A stretch of 64,000 nt of DNA, taken from the NCBI RefSeq assembly GCF_030125375.1, contig NZ_JASJUU010000002.1:453968-517967 (forward strand), read 5' to 3'. Under the pieces are notes generated by a model. That model saw only the letters and a program-made list of their open reading frames with translations, made no database searches and was not told where the DNA came from. The position numbers were made by a program, and so were the translations under genes. Positions 24,575 through 35,100 of this stretch are shown piece after piece (position 1 is the stretch's first letter; every line of letters begins with the position of its first letter). The DNA comes from Pseudoalteromonas umbrosa. GTDB taxonomy: Bacteria; Pseudomonadota; Gammaproteobacteria; Enterobacterales; Alteromonadaceae.

Positions 24575-24590
24575 TGCAAAAATCGAACCA
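24575..24590 (-). promoter_or_regulatory. Sigma-54 promoter of the FlgO-like operon
   Basis: On the minus strand TGGTTCGATTTTTGCA: GG (24589-24588), 10 bases, GC (24577-24576), with a good TTGCA -12 element. The predicted start near 24564 gives a 24-nt leader to the first ATG at 24540. Confidence 0.6.
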
Positions 24591-24667
24591 GTCTACATAA
24601 AAATCTAAGATATGTACTTTAAATTTAGGGGATTGTATTTACTGTAGTTTTTCTAAGGAACCCATGC

Positions 24668-27580
24668 TTAATGAAGCTTTGGCATTGGTGCGCTGTAACA
24701 TTTAATTCCGATCGCTGTAAATTTTAGGCAAGTACTTGCCGCTACTTGAACATCCTCGGAATAATGATAGCCAAGTAAATATTTTCTTCGTTTCTTATCT
24801 TGCACATAGAACGGCTTAGCCGAAAATAGTTGAGGAAACCTTCGTGTTAAAATAGAGACATAGGCTTTAAGCACTTTTAACGAATTAAACTCTCCCCCGG
24901 CTGCAAAATATCCACTTAAAGGTTCTGCTGTTTCTACCACTAAATCAACTTCAAGTAACACATCACCTTGGTTTGAAAGAACGACTTCAACCTTTTTAGC
25001 TTGAATAACGTTACTTGCTGACTGTTTTTTTACCCTTGCTTGATAGTAGCCTGGACGTATATCACTAAATACATAATACCCATCATATGCCGATTTAACT
25101 GTCGCAACCACCTTATGCTCTTTATCAACTAACTCAATTTCAGCATAAGCTAGCGGTGTTTCATGACCATCAGCATCTTTTTTGAATACCATCCCCTCCA
25201 ATTCACCAGCATGGACAACTGGATACTCTAAATAAGCAATAAAGCCTTTTCGAGGTGTAATAGAGCGGCCGTCATGAGCAGAGATATAAAAAGGATCGGG
25301 AAGAGAGTCTTCATCAAGAACAATATCTGTTTGGCGATTTAATGGCATATTGCCCAATAATGCTGTGCCATTATCATCTGTAAAAGCTTGTGCAAAGCTA
25401 TGAACAGATTTAATTCTTACCCCTTCTAAAACGACGTCATTACCATCAAATATCGCATTATTATTTTGGTCTAGAAAAACCTTAACCAGTACAGAGCCAG
25501 AACTCGCAAGACGCCTATCAGTAATAAAAAACTCATTGCTATAACTTTCATAACCCAAACTAAACTGACTTGTTAAGCCAACTTGCCAATCATCGTTTTG
25601 AAAGTAGCTAAATTGTCCAGTTAACCTGAATTTATCATTATGCCAATTAAGGTTTGCACCAACTTCATAGCCATCATTAATGAGAGATTTGACGTAGTTA
25701 AACTCTATATCAAGCTGCTCATCGAGCACCCTATTCAATTGTACTTGATAGTCAGTGAGCCTGCGTCTAGGGTGTAACTGATACCCGAAACCGATACGAC
25801 TATAAGCACCATAAAGTCGCCCTTGCCATCGCGCGGTTCCTTTTACATCATGGCCTTGCTGCCCATCAGCCTGAATATAATCCAACTGATGGCTAAAAGT
25901 ACCTAGCTGAGTCGCCAAAGATAGTAAGTTAGAAGCTAAAAAGTCTGTATCAGCAAAGTCCTTTCGCCAGTTCAATGTATTTTGATAATTTAGACGCAAA
26001 TGGTTATGGTTATATATATTTCCAGCTGCTCGAAAAGCAAATTCTTGAATACGCTGTTGATGTGAACCAGTTGCATCCCTGCTTGTTTTATTGTCTGTAA
26101 AAACGGCACTTAGAGCTTGCTGATAGAGCTGTGTTCTAGCTTGAAGCAATAGATATTGCGCTCCTTGTTCATCGCGACTAAAGTCGAAGTTTAATATGCC
26201 TTTGCTCCACATATCAAACCCCAAGCCTGCGCTGAGCTGATAGGTATTTTTTTGCCCTTCCAACCCTAAACGTATGCCGCTATATACCGATATATCATCA
26301 CTGAGTCCATGGTCGTACCGGCTCAGTATATTCCACCCTGATACACTTGAGACACCAGCAGTTTCATCTAATATTGTTTTACCTGATTCAACAATTGATG
26401 TATCAAAGTACCCTTCGCCTTTTGCAAGGTTTCCTCCTCCCACGTAATAGGAACGATGATCATGTCGTACTTGACCTTGTGGTCCATACATGACCAATTC
26501 AAACTCATTACTACCAAAATAAAGCTCAATAAGCTCAAAATCATACAACCCAGATTGTACATTTAATCTTTGGTCAATCATGATGCCATTGTGGTACAAC
26601 TCAACATCCCAACCGACTTGTATCGCTCCGCTGATCCTAACCGTTTGCGTATCTATCTGCTTGTAGAGCGGTCGGTCACTCAATCGAACCCCACGTGAAT
26701 ATGAAGCTCGATAGTGGCCGCCTATACGAGTCTCTAATACATCACCAACTTCGAATTGAGTTGCCTTAACAGAACCAATATACACACCTTCTTCCTCCTC
26801 CCGAGTCAAATTTAAGCGACTTTCACCAAGAAGATCTCCTGAACGACCACTGAGAAAATAATTAGCATTCCAAAAGGCTACATCTTGACTTCCAAGTAGA
26901 GAAATCGATGCATCACTTTTATTATTGTTTGTTGTAACCAAAGAAGTTTGAATATCTACAAGAGGTGGGCTCCATACTTGATAGGGCGTCTCTTTCCATG
27001 GCAAAACAGGCTGTTGTGTGGATAAGCTAGGAGCAAAGTAACGGCTTTTCCTAGCAAGGCGCTTCTCAATCGGCAACGATTGCTCACTGCTAATCAAAAT
27101 TTTCAGATCTTGATAATCTATACCGAATTGCAATCCAAACCATTCAGCAAGCAATGATGCTTCAACATATAGCTCACCATTGCGCTCTAAAAGGTCCCGT
27201 AAATTGAGATTAGCTACTCGCTCAGACACATAAACCTTGCGCTGTGCTAAATCTAGCTCGAAATGCTGAGCTTCATCAATATACCATCCCGTATATCGCT
27301 GCCCTCTCTCATCTGCAACGATGGCAAAATCTAATGCCGAGAAAATACTTTGCAATTCGAGCACAACGCCTTGGTCACTCTTCACTGCAAATACTTCAGA
27401 GATATAATGGTCTTTAATGTACACCGAGAAAAAGAGCTCTTCCCCACTTTTGATGCGGCCCTCCCCATAACTGCTTACTCGCTCAACCTGGGTTTGAACA
27501 TAATCTAGGTTAGCGAAACAAATAGCAGGAGCCGCAAAACAGAGCCCTAATAATGCACTTATATAGAGTCTAACGATCAC
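24668..27580 (-). CDS. Usher-like outer-membrane pilus assembly protein
   Basis: 970 residues with a signal peptide ending near ICFA (about residue 23). A long middle part (about 200-720) of alternating short strands (GLSDDISVYSGIRLGLEGQK, QLHPRRRLTDYQVQLNRVL) is typical of an usher beta-barrel. It is followed by two beta-sandwich segments: LVKVFLDQNNNAIFDGNDVV, an SdrD-B-like calcium-type loop, and a carboxypeptidase-regulatory-like repeat ending YYVFSDIRPGYYQARV. The last 70 residues look like a small separate domain. With the chaperone and subunits upstream it should secrete and assemble a pilus; it is not a classical FimD. Confidence 0.75.
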   Translation of the reverse strand: MIVRLYISALLGLCFAAPAICFANLDYVQTQVERVSSYGEGRIKSGEELFFSVYIKDHYISEVFAVKSDQGVVLELQSIFSALDFAIVADERGQRYTGWYIDEAQHFELDLAQRKVYVSERVANLNLRDLLERNGELYVEASLLAEWFGLQFGIDYQDLKILISSEQSLPIEKRLARKSRYFAPSLSTQQPVLPWKETPYQVWSPPLVDIQTSLVTTNNNKSDASISLLGSQDVAFWNANYFLSGRSGDLLGESRLNLTREEEEGVYIGSVKATQFEVGDVLETRIGGHYRASYSRGVRLSDRPLYKQIDTQTVRISGAIQVGWDVELYHNGIMIDQRLNVQSGLYDFELIELYFGSNEFELVMYGPQGQVRHDHRSYYVGGGNLAKGEGYFDTSIVESGKTILDETAGVSSVSGWNILSRYDHGLSDDISVYSGIRLGLEGQKNTYQLSAGLGFDMWSKGILNFDFSRDEQGAQYLLLQARTQLYQQALSAVFTDNKTSRDATGSHQQRIQEFAFRAAGNIYNHNHLRLNYQNTLNWRKDFADTDFLASNLLSLATQLGTFSHQLDYIQADGQQGHDVKGTARWQGRLYGAYSRIGFGYQLHPRRRLTDYQVQLNRVLDEQLDIEFNYVKSLINDGYEVGANLNWHNDKFRLTGQFSYFQNDDWQVGLTSQFSLGYESYSNEFFITDRRLASSGSVLVKVFLDQNNNAIFDGNDVVLEGVRIKSVHSFAQAFTDDNGTALLGNMPLNRQTDIVLDEDSLPDPFYISAHDGRSITPRKGFIAYLEYPVVHAGELEGMVFKKDADGHETPLAYAEIELVDKEHKVVATVKSAYDGYYVFSDIRPGYYQARVKKQSASNVIQAKKVEVVLSNQGDVLLEVDLVVETAEPLSGYFAAGGEFNSLKVLKAYVSILTRRFPQLFSAKPFYVQDKKRRKYLLGYHYSEDVQVAASTCLKFTAIGIKCYSAPMPKLH

Positions 27581-27584
27581 TTAT

Positions 27585-28394
27585 TCACTGAGAGGTGATA
27601 TCAAACGTGCGCTGCGAAAAAGCGTGATCGCGAAATTCAGCTTGCCCAGTATAAGTGACCCTAAGCTGACCCTTACCTGTAATAACCTTTTCGGATAAAA
27701 TATTAAGTTCTACCTGCGCCTGAGACACCTCAGGATAAATAGCATAGTTGTTAGCGGTTGCTACGTTAAGCCACTGCTTAGCGCCTTCTGGCTTCCAATC
27801 TGCTCGCAACTTGCCAAAAGCACTTGCGGCTCCCTTTCTGAACATATCGACTGTGATGACTGGTTTGCCACTTAAATTTTTCGACAACTCAACGGCAGTA
27901 ATTTTAACTTCAGGTGGTGATACGTTTTTTCGATAAATAACAGGGATGCTGTAGCTTAAAATCATATTTAAACTAACCCCTATTGCTTCAGACTGGCTTT
28001 GTTTTTCTGTAGGCAAAGCTTGGAATAGTAAGTGAGAGCGATACTCTCCATCATCCATGCCTTGCTTGCGACGTAATGCCAATTTAACCACTTGGCGCTC
28101 ACCTGCCTCTAGATGAACTTGCCTAGGAGTCACCCTCATTAAGTGACTAAGTTTCCATGGTCCCACTTGATTAGGAAGAAGATCAAGATAGCCACCAGCT
28201 GGCAAAGCCTGTTTTTCCTTCCAGCCTAAACGATACGTTTTTGCTTCACTACCATTGTTGATTAAAAACACTTTTGCAGTACGTTGACGCTCATCAAATA
28301 TCACCCGTGTTGGAGATATCATCAATGATGCTTGAGTAACTTGACTGAAGAGTAATATGGCCAATGGGCCGATTGTTAAAAAATACTTTTTCAT
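27585..28394 (-). CDS. Periplasmic pilus chaperone
   Basis: 269 residues, signal peptide ending TQA near residue 22. The Ig-like PapD-type start SLMISPTRVIFDERQRTAKV, then VFLINNGSEAKTYRLGW, and the subunit-binding region LMRVTPRQVHLEAGERQVVK fit the alternative (CS1/DUF4402-associated) chaperone group. It holds subunits in the periplasm and hands them to the usher, whose gene starts 4 bases after this one ends. Slightly longer than the usual about 240 residues. Confidence 0.82.
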   Translation of the reverse strand: MKKYFLTIGPLAILLFSQVTQASLMISPTRVIFDERQRTAKVFLINNGSEAKTYRLGWKEKQALPAGGYLDLLPNQVGPWKLSHLMRVTPRQVHLEAGERQVVKLALRRKQGMDDGEYRSHLLFQALPTEKQSQSEAIGVSLNMILSYSIPVIYRKNVSPPEVKITAVELSKNLSGKPVITVDMFRKGAASAFGKLRADWKPEGAKQWLNVATANNYAIYPEVSQAQVELNILSEKVITGKGQLRVTYTGQAEFRDHAFSQRTFDITSQ

Positions 28395-28403
28395 ATAAAT
28401 AGC

Positions 28404-28901
28404 TTAGTAATTTACTTCAATATCAACCCACACTTGGTAAACCCCGTCAGGATATTGAAAAGGTTGAGCATTTATCTCTATTGTTCCCCCAACTTTCAAT
28501 GACGCATTACCTTGTGTATCACTAAATACACGATCTACGTGCTCCAATTTAACTAGGCTTATCCCTTGCACAGCTAAGTTACTGTGAGAAAGTTTTGACG
28601 TTACGATATTGGTAGACACTGAAACGTTTTGTAATACGGGCAAAGAAGAGATTATTAATTCAGCAGCCTGTCCCCCAGATACCAAGTGTACTGGACCACT
28701 TGTCACATTTCGTCCATTAACACCAATTTGAACACGGCTGATGTTGGTATGATCAGAAATAAGAATAGTCCCAAAATCCAAAGGCGTGATAACCTCAATG
28801 CGCGCGCTAACCAAGTTACTAACAATCATGAGTAAGCAACTTATAAAAACGCCTAGATACCCTTTTTGGCACGCCTTCTTCAAATGAGTATTCAGTATCA
28901 A
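28404..28901 (-). CDS. Minor pilus subunit, DUF4402-like
   Basis: 165 residues with a signal peptide (hydrophobic stretch 17-33, SARIEV afterwards). The mature part resembles the major subunit next to it: PLDFGTILISDHTNISRVQI near the start and the closing FQYPDGVYQVWVDIEVNY, matching the YLDGAYVGTFTLELSY end of the major subunit. Lies between the pilin and chaperone genes on the same strand. Confidence 0.72.
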   Translation of the reverse strand: MILNTHLKKACQKGYLGVFISCLLMIVSNLVSARIEVITPLDFGTILISDHTNISRVQIGVNGRNVTSGPVHLVSGGQAAELIISSLPVLQNVSVSTNIVTSKLSHSNLAVQGISLVKLEHVDRVFSDTQGNASLKVGGTIEINAQPFQYPDGVYQVWVDIEVNY

Positions 28902-28905
28902 AACA

Positions 28906-29502
28906 CTAGTAGCTCAATTCCAGCGTAAAAGTACCAACATAAGCACCATCTAAATAATTGGCTGCATTACCAGTTGTTGTTGATAAAGTTGCTCCCACAT
29001 TGAAAACAGCCTCACCATTTGCATCTACTTGGATCTGCTTACCAACAACAGGTGAAGAGCTTGACGCACCTGTTTCAATATAATAAGTAAATGATCCAAG
29101 GGTAAACCCTGCTGCTCCTGTACCACTACCAACAGACAATGAGACATCTGTCTCAACCGGATCCGTAATAGATAAGCTCGCGAACGGTACGACTCCTGAT
29201 ATTTTAAATTGTGCAGGGCTGCCAGCAGACAAAATCGCAATTTCGGCATTACTGACATTGGTAGAAGCTACCGTAGGTGACTGAGTCGAATCAGCAGGAA
29301 TAGTTAAAGTCGCAGTATCTGTACCAGTATTATCCGCAACAGCGCGAATTGTGCCAAAATCTAAATCTTGATTTTTAACCAACTCAAATGCATTTTTTAC
29401 CGTAACTTTTGCATCAAAAGTCGCTTTTTGCGCGGCCACAGAATAAAGCGGTAACCCAGTAAAAATGGCAAATACGGCCAGATGATTTAAACTCTTTTTC
29501 AT
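28906..29502 (-). CDS. Major pilus subunit, DUF4402 family
   Basis: 198 residues from the ATG at 29502 (AAGGAT ribosome site 7 bases upstream; the frame is open to 29535). The signal peptide ends VAA near residue 24, then KATFDAKVTVKNAFELVKNQ and LDFGTIRAVADN, the signature opening of DUF4402 domains. It is low in Cys and rich in Ser/Thr/Ala, as expected for a strand-exchange pilin. First gene of the pilus operon, so probably the most abundant product. Confidence 0.8.
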   Translation of the reverse strand: MKKSLNHLAVFAIFTGLPLYSVAAQKATFDAKVTVKNAFELVKNQDLDFGTIRAVADNTGTDTATLTIPADSTQSPTVASTNVSNAEIAILSAGSPAQFKISGVVPFASLSITDPVETDVSLSVGSGTGAAGFTLGSFTYYIETGASSSSPVVGKQIQVDANGEAVFNVGATLSTTTGNAANYLDGAYVGTFTLELSY

Positions 29503-29649
29503 ACTCTTATCCTTTAAAGGCCCTACTAAAAACAAGTAGTGGCGTTTTATATTTGTTGCTAGCGCATTGCAAGAGCTATTACTCTAAAAAATACAAAAAG
29601 CTTTGTTGATTGACACTCGCCAATGTACCCAATAAGAATACATTTATAT

Positions 29650-30297
29650 CTAATTTTTCAACTCAGAGCAACGCTTTGTAACATTGGACATCACTTTACA
29701 AAAAACCGTAACCTCTTCTGCGGAAGTAAAACCATTGGCTGTTACATAAAATAAGTTTCTGTTTGGTTCGGGCTCAGAAATACTCGCGATAATACGATTA
29801 AATACAAGAGGGTAACTTTGTCGAACTATATCGATTCGATCTTGTATAACTTGTACTTGAGACGTCGCATTCTCCTGTCTCAAATGAATACCCAATAAAA
29901 CGACTGGTATATCTAAACTCAGATCATTAATCACACTTGAGTGCACTACTGGATCGTCTGCTATAGCATTAGACGCATTCATCTTCATATTTAAATCATT
30001 TGAGTGTTTTACAACAGTTTGAGCTGGCTGTAAGTAGCTATGAACATCTCGCACTTCTGTTTGTGTAGAGAGTAACTCAAGCAATTGCGTTAAGTCCTCT
30101 TCCAAATCAGCCAACCTCTCAATACTGGCTTTGTTCTCTTTATATGAAGCTAGCATCGCTTTTTGCGCATATATTGCTTCTTGCTGGGCAACTTTTTCGT
30201 CTAGTGATAACGCCGAACTCGCACATCCAGTTAAATAAACCATTATAAAAATCGAAGCAAAAATTAGCGCTACGGACTTGAAAGGCATACAACTCAT
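29650..30297 (-). CDS. Lipoprotein of unknown function
   Basis: 215 residues, lipobox LTGC (about Cys25). A long helical, probably coiled-coil part (EKVAQQEAIYAQKAMLASYK and onward to about residue 85) is followed by a compact C-terminal domain with two cysteines (VFCKVMSNVTKRCSELKN). No family recognised. GGTGGA precedes the ATG. It lies upstream of the pilus genes on the same strand but 115 bases away, so a link with the pilus is only suggested. Confidence 0.65.
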   Translation of the reverse strand: MSCMPFKSVALIFASIFIMVYLTGCASSALSLDEKVAQQEAIYAQKAMLASYKENKASIERLADLEEDLTQLLELLSTQTEVRDVHSYLQPAQTVVKHSNDLNMKMNASNAIADDPVVHSSVINDLSLDIPVVLLGIHLRQENATSQVQVIQDRIDIVRQSYPLVFNRIIASISEPEPNRNLFYVTANGFTSAEEVTVFCKVMSNVTKRCSELKN

Positions 30298-30468
30298 TCC
30301 ACCTAAACGACAGCTACAAACATCACATACTAAAAAGCTAATGCATTAGACTGACTAAAAAAGACTAATTTGTCCAATAAAACGGATAAAAAGATGAGTT
30401 TAAGCTCAAAAAGTAGGCACATGTAAAGTGGGTAAGCAAGAAAAAATACCTATTATTAATTTAATAAG

Positions 30469-30496
30469 CAAAAAGAGGTGGCTACAGAGCCACCTC
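30469..30496 (-). terminator. Terminator of thyA
   Basis: GAGGTGGCT, loop ACAG, AGCCACCTC (30475-30496), followed on the minus strand by a T run (A tract at 30470-30474). Confidence 0.85.
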
Positions 30497-30513
30497 ACAA
30501 AATCTATAAATTC

Positions 30514-31365
30514 TTAAACAGAAAACGGATATTGAATCGCATCATGGTGCTGATAATTAGTCACTTCAAAGTCATCCAAAGTAACCCAGGTTTCTAAGTC
30601 TTCAAACGTTTTGATATCAGGGTTAATGTGAAGCTCAGGTGATGTAAAAGGCGTGCGCTTTAGCTGCACATCACGCATCAATTCTAGTTGATCTTCATAA
30701 ATATGCGCATTCACAATTTTATGAAACGCTTTGCCTGCTTCAAGCCCTGTGATCTGCGCAACTAGCTTTAGTAAGGTAAAAACTTGTATTGCGTTAAAAT
30801 TACCACCCAATGGCACATCTTGACTTCGCTGGTAGCTATTCAAATATAGTACACCATCTAAAATTGAAAACTGATGCTGGAACATACATGGACGCAAACA
30901 CCCTAAATGAAATGATCCAGGGTGATAAAAAGTGATAATTTCGCCACGATTATCGATGCCCTTTGAAAGGTCTTCGATCACTTGTTTGATTAAATCAACA
31001 CTACCACCATCTGGCTTAGGGAAATTTCTAGCCACTGCACCATAAACAAACCCCATATCATCTTCACCTTTGCGATTTGGGTTCTTTAGCCAGTCTTGGT
31101 TTTCATTTGCATTGGCGTTCCAAGTATTACAGCCTATCTCTCTAAATTGAGCCGCGCTGTCATAACCACGCAAATACCCAAGCAGTTCAGCAATTGCAGC
31201 TTTCCAGAAGCTCTTTCGAGTTGTATCGAGTGGAAACTCATTTTTATCGACGTGATAGGTTAAATCAGCATTGATTACCGTAAGGCATCTTTTTCCTGTT
31301 CTTTTGTTCTCAACCCATTTTCCCTCATCAACAATGCGCTGACATAAGTCTAAATATTGGCTCAT
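30514..31365 (-). CDS. thyA: Thymidylate synthase
   Basis: Makes dTMP from dUMP with methylene-tetrahydrofolate. 283 residues, the longer ThyA form common in Vibrio and Pseudoalteromonas compared with 264 in E. coli. The catalytic cysteine is in [13 protein letters not shown], the dUMP-binding region in [17 protein letters not shown], and the closing [11 protein letters not shown] is typical. In many gammaproteobacteria lgt and thyA are adjacent; here about 7 kb of copper genes and two small peptide genes separate them. Confidence 0.95.
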   Translation of the reverse strand: MSQYLDLCQRIVDEGKWVENKRTGKRCLTVINADLTYHVDKNEFPLDTTRKSFWKAAIAELLGYLRGYDSAAQFREIGCNTWNANANENQDWLKNPNRKGEDDMGFVYGAVARNFPKPDGGSVDLIKQVIEDLSKGIDNRGEIITFYHPGSFHLGCLRPCMFQHQFSILDGVLYLNSYQRSQDVPLGGNFNAIQVFTLLKLVAQITGLEAGKAFHKIVNAHIYEDQLELMRDVQLKRTPFTSPELHINPDIKTFEDLETWVTLDDFEVTNYQHHDAIQYPFSV

Positions 31366-31594
31366 TACCTAACCCTATCACTATTCTAAATTCAACTGTG
31401 GCTTATCATACACTGCATATTAAAGCTAAACCATCACTGTAGGGATGATATTGAACAGGTATTTAAACAGAAGCTCTTGGAGAATTCCCATAAACTCTAA
31501 ATGCATTAGAGTCAACTATTCATTATTTACTTTACCGTTCAATTATTGCTAGATTAATCATGATTTAGTTGAAAAATAATAAATAAGGAAAATC

Positions 31595-31738
31595 ATGAAA
31601 CTAACAATTAAGAAAAACTCACTCAAGAAATTATCTAACAGCAAAGTCTTACAGCCTAAGTTAACAAACTTAGTTGCTGGTGGAGAACCTGATTTGTGCC
31701 CTACTGACGGTCAAAATGCGTGTTTCCAACTACAATAA
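31595..31738 (+). CDS. Small double-glycine leader peptide, RiPP/bacteriocin precursor-like
   Basis: 47 codons with a good ribosome site (AAGGA 6 bases before the ATG). A basic leader starting MKLTIKKNSLKKLSNSK leads to LVAGG (residues 26-30), then a 17-residue core EPDLCPTDGQNACFQLQ with two cysteines. The leader has the look of precursors annotated in Pseudoalteromonas as lanthipeptide or class II bacteriocin-like, cut after Gly-Gly by a peptidase-containing ABC transporter. No modification or export gene is in the window. The cysteines could form a disulfide or thioether. Confidence 0.65.
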   Translation: MKLTIKKNSLKKLSNSKVLQPKLTNLVAGGEPDLCPTDGQNACFQLQ

Positions 31739-31851
31739 GTAGCCTTGATTAATAAATTACCGAAAAAGACGAAGTTGACTGATTTTTGAACTTTTCTAAT
31801 ATCAATACAGCTGTTAACGCAAGAAAAAACCAAATAAATAAAGAAGGACTT

Positions 31852-31947
31852 ATGAAAAAACAACTCACTTTAGCAGAAATAAAAACAGTCGCTGGTGGTC
31901 GTGGTGGCGGTATGGTTGTCCCAATGCCAAAACCGGTGGAAGATTAA
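31852..31947 (+). CDS. Second small double-glycine leader peptide
   Basis: 31 codons, ribosome site AGAAGGA 5 bases before the ATG. Starts MKKQLTLAEIKTVAGG, with the double glycine at residues 15-16, then a 15-residue core rich in Gly, Met and Pro. It follows the first peptide gene by 113 bases on the same strand, and the shared VAGG supports both being real. Too short for homology-based certainty. Confidence 0.55.
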   Translation: MKKQLTLAEIKTVAGGRGGGMVVPMPKPVED

Positions 31948-31977
31948 TTAACAGCACCTAGTTCTAAAGACTTCCTA

Positions 31978-32001
31978 GGTTGCGCTACGCTTAGCGCAAC
32001 C
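31978..32001. other. Strong hairpin after the leader-peptide genes
   Basis: GGTTGCGCTA, loop CGCT, TAGCGCAACC: a perfect 10-bp stem. No T run follows, so it may be an RNA 3' end or a weak terminator for the peptide genes. Confidence 0.6.
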
Positions 32002-32152
32002 GACTAATGTAAAATCTCTCGAAAGGTCTAACTAACCCTCTTTGATTAATACCAAAAATGCAAAGGCACTTTAGAGCACATTAAGCCATACTTCAAAGTG
32101 CTATGACACTGCTTTTTACACAATGCCTCCAGATCCATAATAGATGAACGCT

Positions 32153-35100
32153 TTATTCAAATGCTCTATTAAACTGCTCTAGCTCTTTTCGTTTCAATAG
32201 ACTATAAATTGCAGGTAACACAATCAATGTCAGCACCACAGCACTGGTCATGCCACCAACCAAAGGCGCTGCGATTCGGCTCATCACTTCAGAGCCTGCA
32301 CCAGTACCGTATAAAATCGGTAGCAACCCGACAATAATGGTCGTCACGGTCATCATAACGGGCCTCACTCTGAGACCAGCGCCATGAAGTAGAGCATTTT
32401 GATACTCTTCTCGCGAAATTGAAGCGCCTGTCTGCGAAGCGCGCTCTTTGAGAGAGTGGAGTGCTTGGTTTAAATATACCAGCATTATTACCCCTATTTC
32501 TACCGCTACACCTGCTAGTGCAATAAACCCAACGCCAACAGCCACAGAAAAGTTAAACCCTTCAAAGTACATCAGCCATATCCCTCCAATCATGGCCATT
32601 GGCAGTGTCACCATAATCATCAAAACTTCAGTCATGGCTCTGAAATTCAGATATAGCAAAATGACAATGATTGCCAACGTTAATGGCAATACATAAGATA
32701 ATTTCTCTTCTGCCCTTTGCATATATTCATATTGACCAGCCCAAGTGAGGGAATAACCGGTTGGTAAATCTAACTCTCGCTCTAAAAAAGCGCGTGCATT
32801 GTTCACATAAGAACCGATATCAACACCTTCGATATCAATGTAAGTCCAGCCATTGAGCCTCGCATTTTCACTTTTGATGCTAGCCGGTCCCGTATCAATA
32901 TAAATACGAGCCACATCTCCCAGGGTGATTTGAGCGCCTGAAGGTGTCACTATAAGCAACTTGGCTAATGACTCTGGGGAGTCTCTATAGTCCTGAGGGT
33001 AGCGAATATTCACTGGATATCGCTCTTGACCCTCTATAGTTTGGGTGACAGTTGCTCCACCTATGGCGCTAGCCACTACCTGCTGAATATCAGAAATATT
33101 GAGCCCAAAGCGGCTGGCCTGAATGCGAGAAATGTCCACTTTAATATAACGGCCTCCAGCAACACGCTCAGAGTAAACGGAAGCAGTTCCCTCTAATGCG
33201 GGTAAAATTGCTTCAATTTGCTGGCCGATCTCTTGAATGACGTCCAAGTCAGGGCCTGCGACCTTTATACCCACAGGCGTTTTGATCCCAGTTGCTAACA
33301 TATCTATGCGCGTTTTTATCGGCATGACCCAAGCATTCGTTAAGCCAGGGAATTTAACCAAGCTATCCAATTCCGCCTTTAAGCTTTCTGTTGTAACCCC
33401 CTCTCGCCATTGGGACTTTGGTTTTAATTGAATGAAGGTCTCAATCATAGTCAATGGTGCAGGATCAGTTGCCGTTTCTGCACGTCCCACCTTGCCAAAT
33501 ACATTGTTAACCTCAGGCACTGTGCGAATTAGCTTATCAGTTTGCTGCAAAAGCTCACGAGCTTTGGCAATAGAAATGCCGGGGTACGTAGTCGGCATGT
33601 ACATCAAGTCGCCTTCATCCAGTGGCGGCATAAATTCACTTCCAATCTTATTAACCGGATAAAAGCCAGCAACCGTAATGAGCAAAGCCGATATAATCGT
33701 GATTTTAGGAAAGCGCATTACTTGCTTTAATACAGGCATATACACTGCCGTTAAGACTCGGTTTAACGGGTTTCTCTTCTCGGATATCACCTTGCCACGA
33801 ATAAAGTATCCCATCAATACAGGCACCAAAGTAATAGCTAAACCGGCGGATGCCGCCATGGCGTAAGTTTTAGTGTAAGCAAGAGGTTCAAACATCCTGC
33901 CTTCTTGCGCTTCTAAAATAAACACAGGTAAAAATGATACAGTGATGATAAGAAGGCTAAAAAATAATGCAGGCCCGACTTCACAAGCGGCTTTAGTCAC
34001 AATTTCCCAGCGATTTTCATCCGTCAGCGGCGTTTTTTCCATATGCTTGTGCATATTTTCAATCATCACAATCGCCCCATCTGTCATCGCGCCAATGGCT
34101 ATCGCAATGCCGCCTAATGACATGATATTGGCGTTTATTCCCTGTAAGTGCATGATGATGAATGAGGCCAAAATGCCAAGCGGCAATGAAACGACAGCCA
34201 CCACCGAAGACCTCAAGTGAAATAAAAACACAACACAGATCACAGCCACCACTAGCAGCTCTTCAGCTAACTTCTGCCATAAGTTATCCACCGCGGCTTC
34301 GATTAACTGAGCGCGGTCATATACAGGTACAACCTCAACGCCTTCAGGTAAAGATCCCTTCAAAGAAGCAAGCTTTTCCTTTACTCCTTCAATGGTTGCC
34401 TGTGCATTTTCACCGGAGCGCATCACCACAATCCCGCCGACCACTTCTCCCTCGCCGTTAAGTTCAGCAATACCACGGCGCATTTTCGGTCCCAAACGCA
34501 CATCAGCCACATTTGCAATGGTCAAAGGCACACCATTTTCACTCACCCCAAGCGGGATCTGGGCAATATCAGAAAGCTGATCTATGTAACCTGTCGCTGT
34601 TACCATATATTCAGCTTCAGCCATTTCTATTACAGAGGCGCCCATTTCTTGATTGCCTTGCTTCAAAGCAATTTCAATCAAGCTTAAAGGAATGCCATAA
34701 GCTCTGAGTTTGTCAGGGTCAACTTCCACTTGATACTGTTTAACCATGCCCCCAACAGTAGCCACTTCTGACACGCCGGATACCGTCTGTAATTCATACT
34801 TTAAAAACCAATCTTGAATACTTCGTAGCTGACTCAGGTCATGGCGACCCGTTTTATCTGTCAATGCATAGATATAAATCCAACCTACCCCAGTCGCGTC
34901 CGGTCCAAGCTGCGGCTTTGCAGAACTAGGTAAGTCACTGGCAGCCTGATTCAAATACTCAAGCACGCGGCTGCGTGCCCAGTACATATCTGTATCATCC
35001 TCAAAAATAATGTAGACATAAGAGTCACCAAAAAATGAAAAACCGCGCACCGTTTTTGCGCCAGGCACTGACAGCATAGCGGTACTCAATGGAAAAGTGA

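Noticed and set aside
34162..34461. Plus-strand ORFs opposite cusA and other long genes
   Set aside because: They are shadows of strongly supported genes on the other strand.
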